Source: Aldrovandia affinis
Lineage: Eukaryota > Chordata > Actinopteri > Notacanthiformes > Halosauridae
Reading direction: 5' to 3'
Length of the DNA stretch: 64,000 nucleotides
Assembly: GCA_029706075.1 (NCBI GenBank)
Contig: JAINUG010000208.1
Location: 62,001 to 126,000 of the forward strand
Shown here: positions 33,481 through 64,000 of the stretch, one piece after another
Layout of the letters: each line of letters opens with the position of its first letter
Numbering within the stretch: the stretch's first letter is position 1
The notes under the pieces: generated by a model
Seen by the model: the letters and a program-made list of their open reading frames with translations, nothing else
The model's database searches: none
What the model was told of the DNA's origin: nothing
Position numbers and translations under genes: made by a program

Positions 33481-34640
33481 CACAGTGTGCCTACCTGGGC
33501 GGTGAGCTGCTAGCAGAGTTTCAGCGCTCAAAGTTCAAATAATTTGAACTTTAACCCCCTCCAGTCGCTGACCTCTTGGCGCCAAGGAAATTTGCCTCAG
33601 AAAAAGGCTATTGACGGTCTATCTGCATTCCATTGGTCACGTATATTTCCTGCTAGCTTCAGTGAATAAAGCCTGTCAGAACTGCAGAAATTGATCGCAC
33701 AAATGTTAGAGGCACACTCGGGTTCATTGTGAAACGATTAGGCTGCCTGGAGAGCGAGAACAACGCTCACCAGCAGGTGTCAGTATTGTCGTACAAAAGT
33801 CTAAAAACAACGCGACAATGGCTGCACCAAACTTCCGAGGTAAACTAGTCTGAGAATCTTTGTGGCTCTTATTACATCACATGACAATTTCGACCCGATT
33901 ATTACATACCAAAACATCGTGAAAATATGACGCAAACACCCCCACCCCTATTTTCACAAATAAAAACAGCATGCTCCAAACCTATTTCTGATTATCGACT
34001 ATGGATTCAGTTTTATTTATGACCACATTTTAATATAAAGTCAATCACATTGTTTACAATGTGTGTAGCTATGTTCAAAAGAATATATTCTATCTATCGC
34101 GTCTATAAAACGAATGTAACTTTAATTTCAAATTATAACCGTCTACTTTCCGTCCTGTAAATCTATTGATTTAAGAGATTACCACGTGGGGGTAGTGGCA
34201 CACTATGATCCCCACCCTGGGAAGAAATATAACACCTCTGTGACGGTGGACAGAGTGTGACCTCGCCAGCAAACGGGTGACAATGTCTAGATTCCATTGT
34301 TGTGCATAACGGAAATATGTCGTCAGTGTTCATCACCAACTTTGAGAGGTTACGAAGGTAGATTTGACTCTTGACACACTGTTCTTTCTTTTGGATGAGA
34401 TTGTTTAGCGGACGGGGGGCATTTCAGTTAAAATTCTTTTAACTTTGATTTTTAACTACCGTACATCAACTAATATTGTAACCCCCTTACACAAAACGAA
34501 TATTGTCATTATTATGTATTATTGGTGCTTTAACAGCTTCATTGTGTTTCCACGAGAATACAGGACGACGTACTTTTTGCTGAGTGCTTATTTTTCCGTC
34601 TGTAAACGTAGCGTCATGCCTCAGCATATTGCAATGAATG
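33481..34640. other. intergenic upstream of mmp14
   Basis: No coding evidence. Contains the palindrome AAGTTCAAATAATTTGAACTT near 33530. Confidence 0.45.
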
Positions 34641-35330
34641 AAAGTCACTCATTTCTACAGCCAAATTCAGCCAACTCCTCGGCGTGAACAAGGTCGCTCT
34701 GGAGGCCGCGAGCTCCACTGCCGTGTAGGAGGAGGAATAGGCACATCTGGCACGAGGAAGGCTGAGGTTTTTTTAAACTTTTTTTTTCTGCTTTTCTGCA
34801 AACGGGGTTCGTCACAAGGGACGAGCCACCACGTCTGCAGCACACACACACACACAGAGGGAGAGAGAGAGTAAAAAAAAGTAGAGCAAAGAATGAAACG
34901 AGGGGAGAAACAAAAGAAGAACGGAACGGAAAGACCAGCAGTGGACTTTTAAGAGCGCAGGTCCTCTGGCAATGTTGTTCAACCTGGTTAATTTCTATTT
35001 TCTTAATTCAAAGTTGTTGATTTTTTTAGCATGTTAAATTATGAACAGGAGTGTTAAGAAATAAGCAGTCGTAATTAACGCAAGCACAGATTAATCTATA
35101 CTTTTTTCTATTATTTATTGCATTCCTTCTGTTTTATTCATGATTTTGAACACATTCATTTATTTTTGTCTGTTTCACATTAAGAAGGAGAGCACAAGAT
35201 TTTTAGCGTTTCTCTAAAGCTTTTTATTTTGTCATGTTTTGACAAAAATATAAACGAACAGCAAGGAACGGTGGAAGTTTGAGAGAGAAAAGATTACAGA
35301 TTACACTTTTGCGGGAGCTGTGCGCGAAGA
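34641..35330 (+). promoter_or_regulatory. mmp14: mmp14 5' flank and probable 5' untranslated region
   Basis: Immediately precedes the mmp14 start codon. It holds a GC-rich patch (34680-34760), T-rich and GA-rich stretches and a CA repeat. No TATA box at a convincing distance. The transcription start cannot be fixed from the sequence. Confidence 0.35.
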
Positions 35331-52163
<16,833 letters not shown>

Positions 52164-54114
52164 AGAGAGAAAGAGAGGGAGGGAGGAGAGAGGAGAAAGG
52201 GAGAGGGAGAAGGGTGAGAGGTCCCTGTTTGGCAAGGTATAAAGAGAGGAGGAGGGAGAGAGAGGGAGGGAGGGAGGGTAGGAGGTGGGATGAAAGAGAG
52301 AAAGGGAGAAAGAGAGAGGACAGAACAGAGAGAGAAAAGGAGAGGAGAAAGAGGGAAAAGGATTGGACTGTGTGTTTGTCTGTCTCTCTCTCTGTAGTCA
52401 CTGCCTAAATCAGATCCACCCAAGGTATCCTTTATGAAAAAGTGTGATATATGTCCATATGTGGTCAAATCTAAAACAGATTATCTGTATTTTTTACCTT
52501 ATAATCTACAATAAATGCATCAAATTGCATATCTGTAAGTGGCATTGATTTATCATTTTTGAAAAGATATGTTATTTTATGAGGGAAATACATTCCTGTT
52601 CTAGAATGTTACTTTGTCCCAAAGACGGAGAGACTGAGATGCAGACATTCACACCCTCACTCCATTCTGCATTCTCTCCATTCTACTTTTCTCTCTCCAT
52701 GCCTCCACCTTTCCTTCTCTCTTTCCTTCCTCCTGTTTCTCTCTCCCTCTTTCCTCCCTCTCTCTCTGTTGACGATGACAGCTGAATTGCTGATTCTTTA
52801 GCATTTTTAAATGGGTTTTTTTTTCCTGGGGAATTTTGTCCTGGAGTTCAGACCGGAATGACATCCCCCCCCCACCCCCTCCATTAGAGGGTCTCCCCCT
52901 CTTCTCGTCCAAGCACAGACCACCACCGCACCACCCACACACAGGATCAGCCCTAATCCTTATTCTAATCCTCTAGCCATTTCAAAAACTGAAACTGACC
53001 CACAGAGTCAGCACATCAAACAGGGGAGTTTGGGGTGGGGTACTGCTGTGTGTTCAGTGCCAAGGTGCGTGACAGTGAGGGGGGAGTGGGTGTTGCAGTG
53101 GGTGGGGCCCTGGTGCTCCACCCTGCGTAGGGTAGGGGCGGGGTTTAAGAAGCCCTGAAGGTGTGGCATGAGCACAGAGACCAGGGAGAGCAGGGGTACA
53201 CACTACCTCAGGACACACAGGAAACGAATACCTTTAAAGGGAAGGGTTAGCAGTGTCTGGCGATCATGTTGGAATACGGCCTGCAAGTTCAGTGTCTGTG
53301 ACAGAGGCTGCTGTGCGGCTGTGTCCTTTAGAGTCGGGGTGAGAGAGAGAGAGCAAGAGAGTGAGAGTGAGAGCAAGAGCTCCCCAGCATGTCCAGCTCC
53401 TCTCCCAGAATTCCCTGTTTCTGTAGACCAGGGCCTGGACAGGGTTCCCCCAGGCCCTGTCCCTCACCTCCTGACAATGCTCTTAGTGTCTGCTACCCAC
53501 AATCCAGTGCGGCCAAGCCAAAAGTAGAGCGGGTGGAGTCTCTGCCTTTGGAACGTCACGTCATGCACTCGTACTCAGCCTCTCTCAAATGCGGCAAGAA
53601 GAAACAGAACCAAGAATTCACCCGTCTTCATCGAAGGCCAGACAATCATGAGTTTGCAGAACCTGAAAATACAGACAGAAAGACAGAGAGAGGAAGCGAG
53701 AGCGAGATATTTTATAAAACACACAGTCATGCACCTTCAATTTCCACCCCCCTCCACACACACACACGCACGCACGCACACACACACGCACACACAGGGC
53801 TGCAGTCTCTGGGTACGTGCTCCAGCCACCCCCCCATCCCAGTTTCTGATCTTAAGCTTGGGACCGCCCCTTTCCACATGTCTCAGTGACTCTGCCCCTC
53901 AGCTCCCTACACTGGGTGGTGCTTTCTGTCTGAATTTTTTTTAAACTACTTATTACACAATGCTATTGTTTTCAATCTGTGTTTTGTTATGATTGTTGTT
54001 GTTATTATTATTATTGTTGTTTTTGTTATTGTTGTTCTCTGGGGTAGTCTGAATCCATGTTTTTTCTGTACATTGTCATCACATGACCTGCTGGACAGGA
54101 AGTGACATGACAAT

Positions 54115-54120
54115 AATAAA
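54115..54120 (+). terminator. mmp14: candidate polyadenylation signal of mmp14
   Basis: AATAAA about 1.95 kb after the stop codon, followed by GT/G-rich sequence. Confidence 0.5.
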
Positions 54121-54472
54121 CACGGCTGTGGGCAGGGCTGGGGTGGGTATGAGGGCGGGGTTGGGAGGGAGTGGCCCATTGGCGGGCAGAGGGGGGGAGG
54201 GAGGCTTACTTGAAACCTTGTATTTTCCCAGCTCTTGATATATGAAATAAATTTAAAGTATATGAATGAAACTTTTTTTGTTTTTGTTGTTGCTGTTGTT
54301 TTCTGTACTTATTATGAATTTGTGTTTCTTTTCAGCAAGAAATTAATAACAATGATGATAATAATAATAATTATTATATTAATAATGATGATGATGTTGA
54401 TTATCAAATAAGGGAATTAGATCGTGCCTGTTTTTAGTTTTACACATTTTTATACTTCTTTAATGAAATCAA

Positions 54473-54478
54473 AATAAA
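54473..54478 (+). terminator. mmp14: distal candidate polyadenylation signal of mmp14
   Basis: AATAAA, one of three in 360 bp (others at 54115 and 54246). Alternative 3' ends are possible. Confidence 0.4.
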
Positions 54479-54495
54479 ATATTTGTAAAAAATTT

Positions 54496-54797
54496 AACAC
54501 GTTTTTCTCTGTGGTTTGTTAGCATGAATACAGAGAGAGAGAGAGAGACAGAGAGAGAGAGGGGGTACACGCACACACATACAGTAAATACAGTATATAT
54601 AAACTTTAAGCCAGACCCTGTTAATCAAAATCAAAATCAAATTGTATCCTGTCTTTCTCTGCAGTTTGTTAGCATGAATAACAGTGAGAGAGAGACACAC
54701 GCACCTCACTATTAAATATACACTCTCTCTTTCACACACATGCCTTTGCAAGTGTTCTCCCCTGGTGTGTGTGTGTGTGTGTTTGTGCTCTCTCCTG

Positions 54798-54830
<33 letters not shown>

Positions 54831-56972
54831 GGCAGCTCTTGAACTGGGTCAGAGGCAGGGGAAACTGGTCCAGGAAAGATGATTTCATAAACCTTCAGCG
54901 AGCAGCACAGTAAGGCATAAAAGCACTCATAATGGCCCAACCAATCATTCACAGTTACTGGACCTGACGATGACTACGATGCATCTGTGACAATCCAAAG
55001 TGTGCGTACTCAAGGATGTCAGGAATGAAGACGGCAGGAGTGGGGGTGCGGAATCCGGGAAAATGTTGGGGGGGAGAGGGGGGGGGCGTTTTGGATGGAG
55101 AACTGGAATCATGAGACACATTGGAAGGGGGCAGCGAAATGACTCACATTTGGAGGCCAGAAATCCGGTAGAATTCCATCAACAACATCTGGAATTCCTA
55201 AACTCTAAACTATCTGCAATGCCAGTGTGAGTATGTTTGTGTATGCCTGTCTGTGTGTGCAGTGTGTGTGTGTGTGTGAATGCATGACTGTTTGTGTGCA
55301 TTACTGTGTATTTGCATTCACGTGTGTGTGTGTGCATGTGCAGTGTGCATGTATTTTTGTGTGCTGTGTGTGTGTGTGTGTGTATGCAATGTGTGCATGT
55401 GTGTAGGTGAAATGTGTGTAATTGTGTGTGTGTGTGTGTGTATGTGCAGTGTGCCTTTGCATGTGCATATGTTTGTGGGAGTTCGTGCCCTGGTAAGAGT
55501 AAGTGCATGCATTACCAAGTCCTTGGTTGTGTTTCTCAGCTGATTTTTGCCTTCTGAACAAAACTACCTCAGCATTCCTGACCCAACTCTCCTCCCGCTT
55601 TCACTCTCTCTATCTCTATCTAACCTCTCTCTCTCTCTCTCTCTTTCGTCTTTGTAACTAGAGCTCTTGTTTCCTCACTCACAGCAAAATTACTTTTAAC
55701 TTAAAACACTCCTCAGCTGGCCACAAACCTCTCTTCTCTGCTCTTTCGATCTCTTGTCTAACAGTATATTCCACGTAGCGTTTCCCCATCACTGAGCCTC
55801 ATTGCTGTGGGATGCAGTGGAAAAACAGTCTTTTTGGCTGCTTTTCAACTGCTCTCTGCTTTACCAATGCCACTAAATCTCTCCACCTTAGCCATACCGT
55901 GAAATCTCCCTGCCCTACAAACACCCCTAAATATCTCAGCTTTTTACACACTGCTATCTCCACTTTATCACACCGCCAAATCTCTGCATTATAAACGCTG
56001 TTCAATAATTCTGCTTTGGCTGCTGTGTGGCTCATCCTGTTGCACTGATTTAGTATGTGGATGAGCCCCACGGTCTGGTAGCGAGTGCCTGTGCCGACTG
56101 TAGACAGTAGCCCTGGGAGCGGGGGATTCAGTGGGCTTGGCAAGGTTGCAGGTTCCATGTCACTGCCGCACACCAGCTTCATTATCCAGCTGAAGGTGAC
56201 TCACAGTCTGCCTGTAATGTAATAAAAACTGGGAGCGGGGATTCACGGCAAGGTTGTCCATGTCTTCGATGTCTGGGTGACACAGTCTGCTGTAATAAAA
56301 CTTAACTTGTAGACTGCATGTGTTTTGGAGGAGAGCATGTGCTTGTCTATGTATTATATAGTGTAATTTTCCTATGCCAGAGAGGCATGCTACAACTGGT
56401 GTTGCATGCTGCGGAAGTAAAACCTACTCAGATTACCTGGTACCAACCACATGCAAATTTGCATTAGTACATTCATTTAATTGGGCGAAGAAAAAAAAAA
56501 AAAAGTACAAACAGGAGGCCAAATATTTCCCAGATGTGAGTTGAGGAGGGTTTTAGGGTCTTTGAGTCCACCTTGCAATCCATATCATATTCAACGATCC
56601 ATCACCTTTCATCACCTGATATATTTATTATCATAAGGGATTATTATAGTTGTATATTGTCCATTTTATTGTTTGGAGTGGAGACAACACAGCAACATCT
56701 GAGTACATGAAATTAAGGACATTTGTTGCACATTCCCATTGGCTATTCATCTACAGAATAAACAGTGATCATGTGATGCTCTGGTTTGAGCTAAGGAGCA
56801 AACTTAAAGTAGCCTATCTAACTAACATATCCTTTTATCTTAGCTCAGGTTTGTCTAGCTAGCTAATATTCATATATTTAAGAACTATAGCTAGTAGTCA
56901 GGTTAAGTAGCTATATAACAGGTGGCATCAGTTGACAGGGCATTTTCTTTTGACATTAATTGAATCGATTTA
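54496..56972. other. intergenic, microsatellite-rich
   Basis: No gene seen. Contains GA and TG tracts (54530-54830), a TG/TGCA-rich stretch (55240-55460) and a short direct repeat TTTGTTAGCATGAATA (54516 and 54664). The minus-strand frame 55799-56182 has no recognisable motif. Confidence 0.5.
54762..54825. repeat. (TG)n microsatellite pair
   Basis: Two TG tracts separated by TTTGTGCTCTCTCCTGG. Confidence 0.9.
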
Positions 56973-58385
56973 CAGTGCCCTCCAAAATTATTGGCACCGT
57001 TGGTAAAGATGCAAAAAAGGCAATGAAAAAATGTTTTTGTTGTTCATCAACTTGATCTTACACTCAAAATATGAGAGAAATCTAACCTTAATTGAAGTAA
57101 AATTATTAAAAGAAAAAAATCCATACCAAAAATAAAGATTTTTCTCAAAAACAAGTGTTACAATTATTGGCACCCTTAGAAATTCTTATGAACAAAATCT
57201 AAACTAAGCATATTCCCATTTATATATACACTACCGGTCAAAAGTTTTAGAACACCTCCATTTTTCCAGTTTTTATTGAAATGTTTTAATGTTTCAATGT
57301 ACTCTGAAATTAAACCATAGAACAAATAAACAATTGGAGATAAAAAAGAAATCATGGAATCATTTTGTTTAACTAAATTTTATCTAAATTTTTGACTCAT
57401 CAAAGTAGCCACTTTTGCAGATATAACAGCCGAACACACTTGTGGCATTCTTTCTACAATGGAAATCAAATATTGTTCGGAAAGTACTTCCCAGTACTGT
57501 TGCACAAGTTCCCACAAATGTGTTGCACTTGTAGGTTGCTTTGCTTTCACCCTTCTGTCCAGTTCATCCCAAACCAGCTCGATGGGGTTTAATTCTGGAG
57601 ACTGTGCTGGCCATTCCATGATTTGAAGCCTACCGTCTTGTTTTTTTCTTCTAAGGTAGTTCTGACATAGCCTGGAGGTATGTTTTGGGTCATTATCTTG
57701 CTGTAGGATGAACCTCTGACTAACTAGGTGTAAACCAGAGGGTATTGCATGGTGCTGCAAAATGCTGTGGTAGCCCTTTTGGTTCAGGGTGCCAAACACA
57801 GGCCAAACTCCCTTAGTCACCCATCAACATGGGAAAGATCAGAGAATACACAAATTAAGTGAGACAAATGTTGTTGACCTTCATAAATCAGGCAATGGCT
57901 ATAAAAAAAAATAGCTACACCCCTGAAAATACCCATCTCCACTATTAAGGCAATAATTAAGAAGTTTAAAACAACTGGAGCTGTGATTAAACTGCCTAGA
58001 AGAGGAGGCAAGTGTGAGGTAAACATTTCTCCAAGGATCACAGTTGGAGAATTGCAGAAGTTGGTTGCATCTTAGGGTCACCAATTCTCTCAAACTACAA
58101 TTAGATGCCACTTCCATGCCAATAAGATATTTGGAAGGCTTGCCAGAAGAAAGCCTCTGCTGTCATCAAACCACAAACGTAAGTGCCTGGAGTATGCTAA
58201 ACGTCACTGGGACTTTGAGTGGTATCGGATTCTATGGACAGATGAGACAAAAATAGAGCTTTTAGACAACAAATACCAGAGGTGGGTTTTGCATAAAAAG
58301 AGGCATGGTCATGCAGAAATGAACCTAATCCCCACTGTGAAGTATGGTGGTGGATCTGTGATGTTAAACTATGGTTTGAACTTAA
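56973..58385 (+). mobile_element. Tc1-type element (outer), transposase relic
   Basis: Begins CAGTGCCCTCCAAAATTATTGGCACC after a TA. After an inserted second Tc1 it resumes at about 57822 with broken transposase sequence on the + strand: a MGKIRE start, a helix-turn-helix-like stretch, and later LWTDETKIELL-like and KYGGGSVM-like segments in shifted frames. Many stops. Confidence 0.75.
57229..57820 (-). mobile_element. second Tc1-type transposon, nested, minus strand
   Basis: The end CACTACCGGTCAAAAGTTTTAG at 57229 follows TA. The minus-strand frame 57820-57380 encodes the C-terminal half of a Tc1 transposase: LQQDNDPKHTSRLCQNYL with the second catalytic Asp, and WPAQSPELNPIELVWDELDR with the DE/DD third position region. 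146 codons are open, but the N-terminal half and the other end are missing. Confidence 0.88.
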
Positions 58386-58519
58386 AGCTACCCGGGAGAT
58401 AATGTTGTATTAGCTGCACATTTATAGCCCTGAAATAATTCAATAATTTACACAGAGCATCAAAGCAATACAATTGGCAATTAACTTAATATGTCTAAAG
58501 ATATACATGACACCCAGTT

Positions 58520-59330
58520 GCCCATTATTTTGGCTACAATGGCTAAAAGAAGAGTGTCTTTGAAAAGGGGTGATTGTGATTGTTGATTTTTGCTCAACTT
58601 GCTCAACTTGCTGATGTTTCATGAGGAACAGTGATGTTGGCATGGAATTCTGAGAGAAAAGCATCATCAACTAGGGGCAACTGTCATTGAAAGTGCATAG
58701 TCCTCGACCATGATGTCCATACATTGGTTTAAATTGCAAGCCAAAAAGAGACGAGCAAGTCTCAATCATCTGATAGCAGATAACAATCTAGGGTGTGAGC
58801 AGTCAGTTTCATCAAGAACAGTCCAATGACAACTTCACAGAGAGGGATACTATGGTCGGGTTGCAATGCATAAACCCCTTATTACACCTAAGAATGCATG
58901 AGTAAAGTGGGGCAAAGAACACAGGCAGTGGTCTACTGAGCAGTGGGAAAAAAGTTATATGGTGAGATGAGTCATCCTTCATCCTGTTCTCAACAAGCGG
59001 ACAAGTGCATGTGTGGCGCACGCCAAAAGAAAGCTACAGGCCCGAGCGCTTGTCTCCCACATTGAAGGGTTCTGGCAGCTCTGTTATGGTGTGGGGTGCA
59101 TTTTCCTGGCACGGTAAACCATATGCCATAGTCTCAGTCACCAGTTTCAACCCAAATGAACACTTTGGGAAACTCTGGAGCGGCACGTGAGACAGCGTTT
59201 TCCGCCACCATCAAGAAAACGAATGAAGTTGCTGCTGTAAGAAGTGTTGATGAGCCAGTAGTGGGCACTCTTGACCGCTGTTGAAAAAAATAAAACCCAA
59301 TGACCCAGCATACTGATGGGGACACTGTGC
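58520..59330 (+). mobile_element. third Tc1-type transposase relic
   Basis: The + strand frame at 59005-59190 encodes VWRTPKESYRPERLSPTLKG, then GSSVMVWGAFSWHGK, the central catalytic region of Tc1 transposases. Upstream sequence has degenerate N-terminal motifs. No intact frame. Confidence 0.75.
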
Positions 59331-59625
59331 TGTTGGGGGTGCCAATTTTGAGATGATGAGATGTTACACCGAGGTCATTAACAATCTCATGGCACCTTTC
59401 AAAAGTGTAGTGGTTTTAACCCTGGTATCCTGATCAAATTCCCATAAAAATGGTCTCTCCACATTTGGCCACCTAATCACACCTACATCTAATGTGCTAC
59501 ACCGCCCCAGCCATTCCCTAACCACATTGATTCCCCAGGTCATTGCTGCAAATGAGAATTGAGTTCTCAGTTAACATACCTGGATAAATAAAGGTACATA
59601 TTTAACCAGGTATCTTCACTCTCTC
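59331..59625 (+). mobile_element. SINE/LINE 3' body fragment
   Basis: GACACTGTGCTGTTGGGGGTGCC and ACACCGAGGTCATTAAC resemble the 3' body of the 5S-type SINE at 12142-12895. The end AATGAGAATTGAGTTCTCAGTTAAC with CCTGGATAAATAAAGGT is a common teleost retroelement tail. Confidence 0.6.
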
Positions 59626-59880
59626 AGTAGCTCCTTAAATCTAGTTTCCTCCAGTATACCCCTCCCAGCTCCCCCTTTCTAAATGTTGCTTACTTTGGCC
59701 CAGCAAACATTTGTGTTGACTAAACATCTAGAAAACAAACAGAAACGGCAATAGTGATGTCATATCACATGAATTCAATAAGAAATCTCTCCCTCTCTCA
59801 TTGTCCCTCGCAACTTCTCTCTCCGCCCCTTCCCGCCCCTCTCACCCCCCCTTCCCGCCCCTCTCTCCCGCCCTTCCTGC

Positions 59881-62500
<2,620 letters not shown>

Positions 62501-62502
62501 GA

Positions 62503-62743
<241 letters not shown>

Positions 62744-62884
62744 AAAATTGCAGTTCAGCGACAGACAGAGGGGTAAAATTACAGAGCCGCTGTGCTGAGC
62801 TCGGCAGGGAAGAGGAGAGGAAATGGGGAATGGAGGCCAGACATACATGAACCCTACCAAAAATCAGGAGAGGAGAGAGAGGTT

Positions 62885-63130
62885 TCATATAGTATATATA
62901 CACTGACTGACTTCACACTACACTAAATGAATCCTGCACTGAGAGACAGAGGATTAATACAGTATATACACACTGACTGACTGCACACTACAGTACATTG
63001 ACACTGCATTGAGAGAGAGGGTTAATATAGTATATACACACTGACTGCCTGCACACTACAGTACATTAACACTGCACTGAGAGAGACAGGGTTAATACAA
63101 ACACAGTACATACACACTGAATAACTTCAC
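62885..63130 (-). repeat. minisatellite, unit about 63-68 bp, inverted copy of the 42755 array
   Basis: Three to four units containing CACTGACTGCACACTACAG, TACATTAACACTGCACTGAG and AGGGTTAATACAGTATATAC. The reverse complement matches the array before mmp14 exon 2 almost base for base. Confidence 0.88.
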
Positions 63131-63299
63131 ATAACAGTACATGACCATTACACTATGATAACACTGGAGATACAGTATTTAGATGCTAAGTGCTAATAGT
63201 TTTGATAGAGAAATTCTGTTTCTGAGCTTGAGTCTCTCAAAAAGTCTCACGCTTGCCCATTGTGTGAAGCTGTGCCAAAAGAGATAGGCGGCAAGCTGC

Positions 63300-63642
63300 C
63301 TGTTTTTTAGGACTGTGTTGTAGAGAGCTAATTAAACCGCCACAGTAAAGGTCAGAGTGTGCCGGCCAAAACAAAGGTTACTTGTACGAGTTTCTAGGTG
63401 GGAGACATAACTGTCTCCTGACTGATATATGGGCGAGGCTAAAGCATTTGTCTAAATTATTGTGTATAAAGAAGTGTTCTCCCCGGAAATGATTTGTTCA
63501 TTGCCTGGCAGGGAGGCGGTGAACCCTGAATGCATTTGGTTGAATAAACTCTGTTGAATATTGGTTGTATGTTCTGTTTTCTCATTTGGTGCAAGTGTTC
63601 TCTATTCACTTTAAAGGTCTTCTGAATTTCGTGAACCTAACA
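63300..63642 (+). mobile_element. LTR of a tRNA-Pro-primed retroelement (left limit uncertain)
   Basis: A TATA box (TATAAA, 63465-63470) and an AATAAA (63543-63548) lie 78 bp apart in the U3-R order. The sequence ends in CA at 63642, two bases before a primer-binding site. The start of the LTR was not located. This layout is that of vertebrate endogenous retroviruses or similar LTR elements. Confidence 0.65.
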
Positions 63643-63644
63643 AT

Positions 63645-63663
63645 TGGGGGCTCGTACCGGGAT
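63645..63663 (+). other. primer-binding site, tRNA-Pro type
   Basis: TGGGGGCTCGTACCGGGAT is complementary to the 3' end of tRNA-Pro except for one extra A. It directly follows the LTR, as expected for priming of reverse transcription. Confidence 0.75.
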
Positions 63664-64000
63664 CCCAATATCTCACCGCACGGGCGCAGAGGAAGGGCGT
63701 GGCGTCTGAACCGTGCACGGGGCTTGTCTGGGACAAGTTTTTGAAAGTCCTCGGTCCGGATCGAGCAGGATCCTTGGATAATTAGCGAGGCCAGACAAAG
63801 CAAACATTCCTCTGGAAGCGCGGAGAGTGACGGGATTTTTCCGAATTCTATTTAAGATAAAAGTGTGATATTGAACCTAGAGCCTTGCCATAAAAGTGAG
63901 TGACAGAACATAAGTGAAAATAGTGAACGTGGAACTTTTTAGTGGGGGGGGTTGTATGCCTGATTGGGTGGTGGCACTCCCGGTCTCCGGGACGGGGTTC
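63664..64000 (+). mobile_element. retroelement 5' leader, cut by the window edge
   Basis: Sequence between the primer-binding site and an expected gag gene. No coding frame begins before the window ends, so whether the element is intact cannot be judged. Confidence 0.5.

Larger units (their letters stand above)
52164..54495 (+). other. mmp14: mmp14 3' untranslated region (probable)
   Basis: Purine-rich just after the stop (52164-52370), then mixed sequence up to a cluster of AATAAA signals between 54115 and 54478. Open frames here (52579-52785, 53389-53889) have no domain. Confidence 0.55.

Noticed and set aside
34645..34874. Short frames on both strands just upstream of mmp14
   Set aside because: They overlap each other, lack motifs and sit in the expected 5' untranslated region; the MMP14 signal peptide starts at 35331.
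53389..53889. 166-codon + frame in the mmp14 3' region
   Set aside because: No recognisable domain, contains CA-repeat translation, and lies between the mmp14 stop codon and its polyadenylation signals.
55799..56182. 127-codon minus-strand frame
   Set aside because: No family motif, start context or splice support; considered chance.

Overview
The window is nuclear DNA of a ray-finned fish, almost certainly a teleost. It has intron-split vertebrate genes with GT-AG junctions, a typical fish mobile-element mix (Tc1-type and hAT DNA transposons, L2/CR1/L1-type LINEs, tRNA- and 5S-derived SINEs, a tRNA-Pro-primed LTR element) and abundant CA/CT microsatellites. No species can be named from this alone.

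Two protein-coding genes are well supported, both on the + strand. (1) sall2 (15367-23244, three exons) encodes a SALL-family zinc-finger transcription factor. It has the MSRRKQ-type N-terminus, the SALL glutamine-rich helix, and the 2 + 3 + 1 C2H2 finger layout. Its large C-rich second exon changes frame twice, probably through indels at C homopolymers, and the net frame is restored. (2) mmp14 (35331-52163, ten exons, 609 codons) encodes membrane-type-1 matrix metalloproteinase, with every diagnostic part present: signal peptide, PRCGVPD cysteine switch, RRKR furin site, [11 protein letters not shown] zinc site, Met turn, hemopexin domain, transmembrane segment and a DKV-ending tail. Both genes lie on 14q11.2 in human, so their adjacency here looks like conserved linkage.

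Layout: 1-6 kb is layered transposon debris (L2, hAT with a Tc1 inside, CR1, a Tc1-like element with an 1100-bp inverted-repeat element inside). 6.8-13 kb is a run of small non-autonomous elements, including a 5S-rRNA-derived SINE whose 5S internal promoter region is repeated about ten times, plus a CpG-rich stretch with a TATA box and a possible non-coding first exon (8.5-9.5 kb). 14-24.6 kb is sall2. 24.6-34.6 kb is intergenic with Tc1, LINE, hAT and L1 relics. 35.3-54.5 kb is mmp14. 54.5-64 kb is repeat-rich intergenic DNA ending in an LTR and primer-binding site of a retroelement that runs off the window.

The most unusual structure is inside mmp14. Several introns carry their own tandem-repeat family. 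Two of these arrays, immediately upstream of exons 4 and 5, look like serial duplications of the splice acceptor plus the first bases of the exon that follows. At exon 4, two decoy acceptors are in frame without stops and could add 26 or 51 residues in front of the catalytic domain. Intron 2 holds an 8-bp monomer organised into a 56-bp higher-order repeat, like a miniature satellite.
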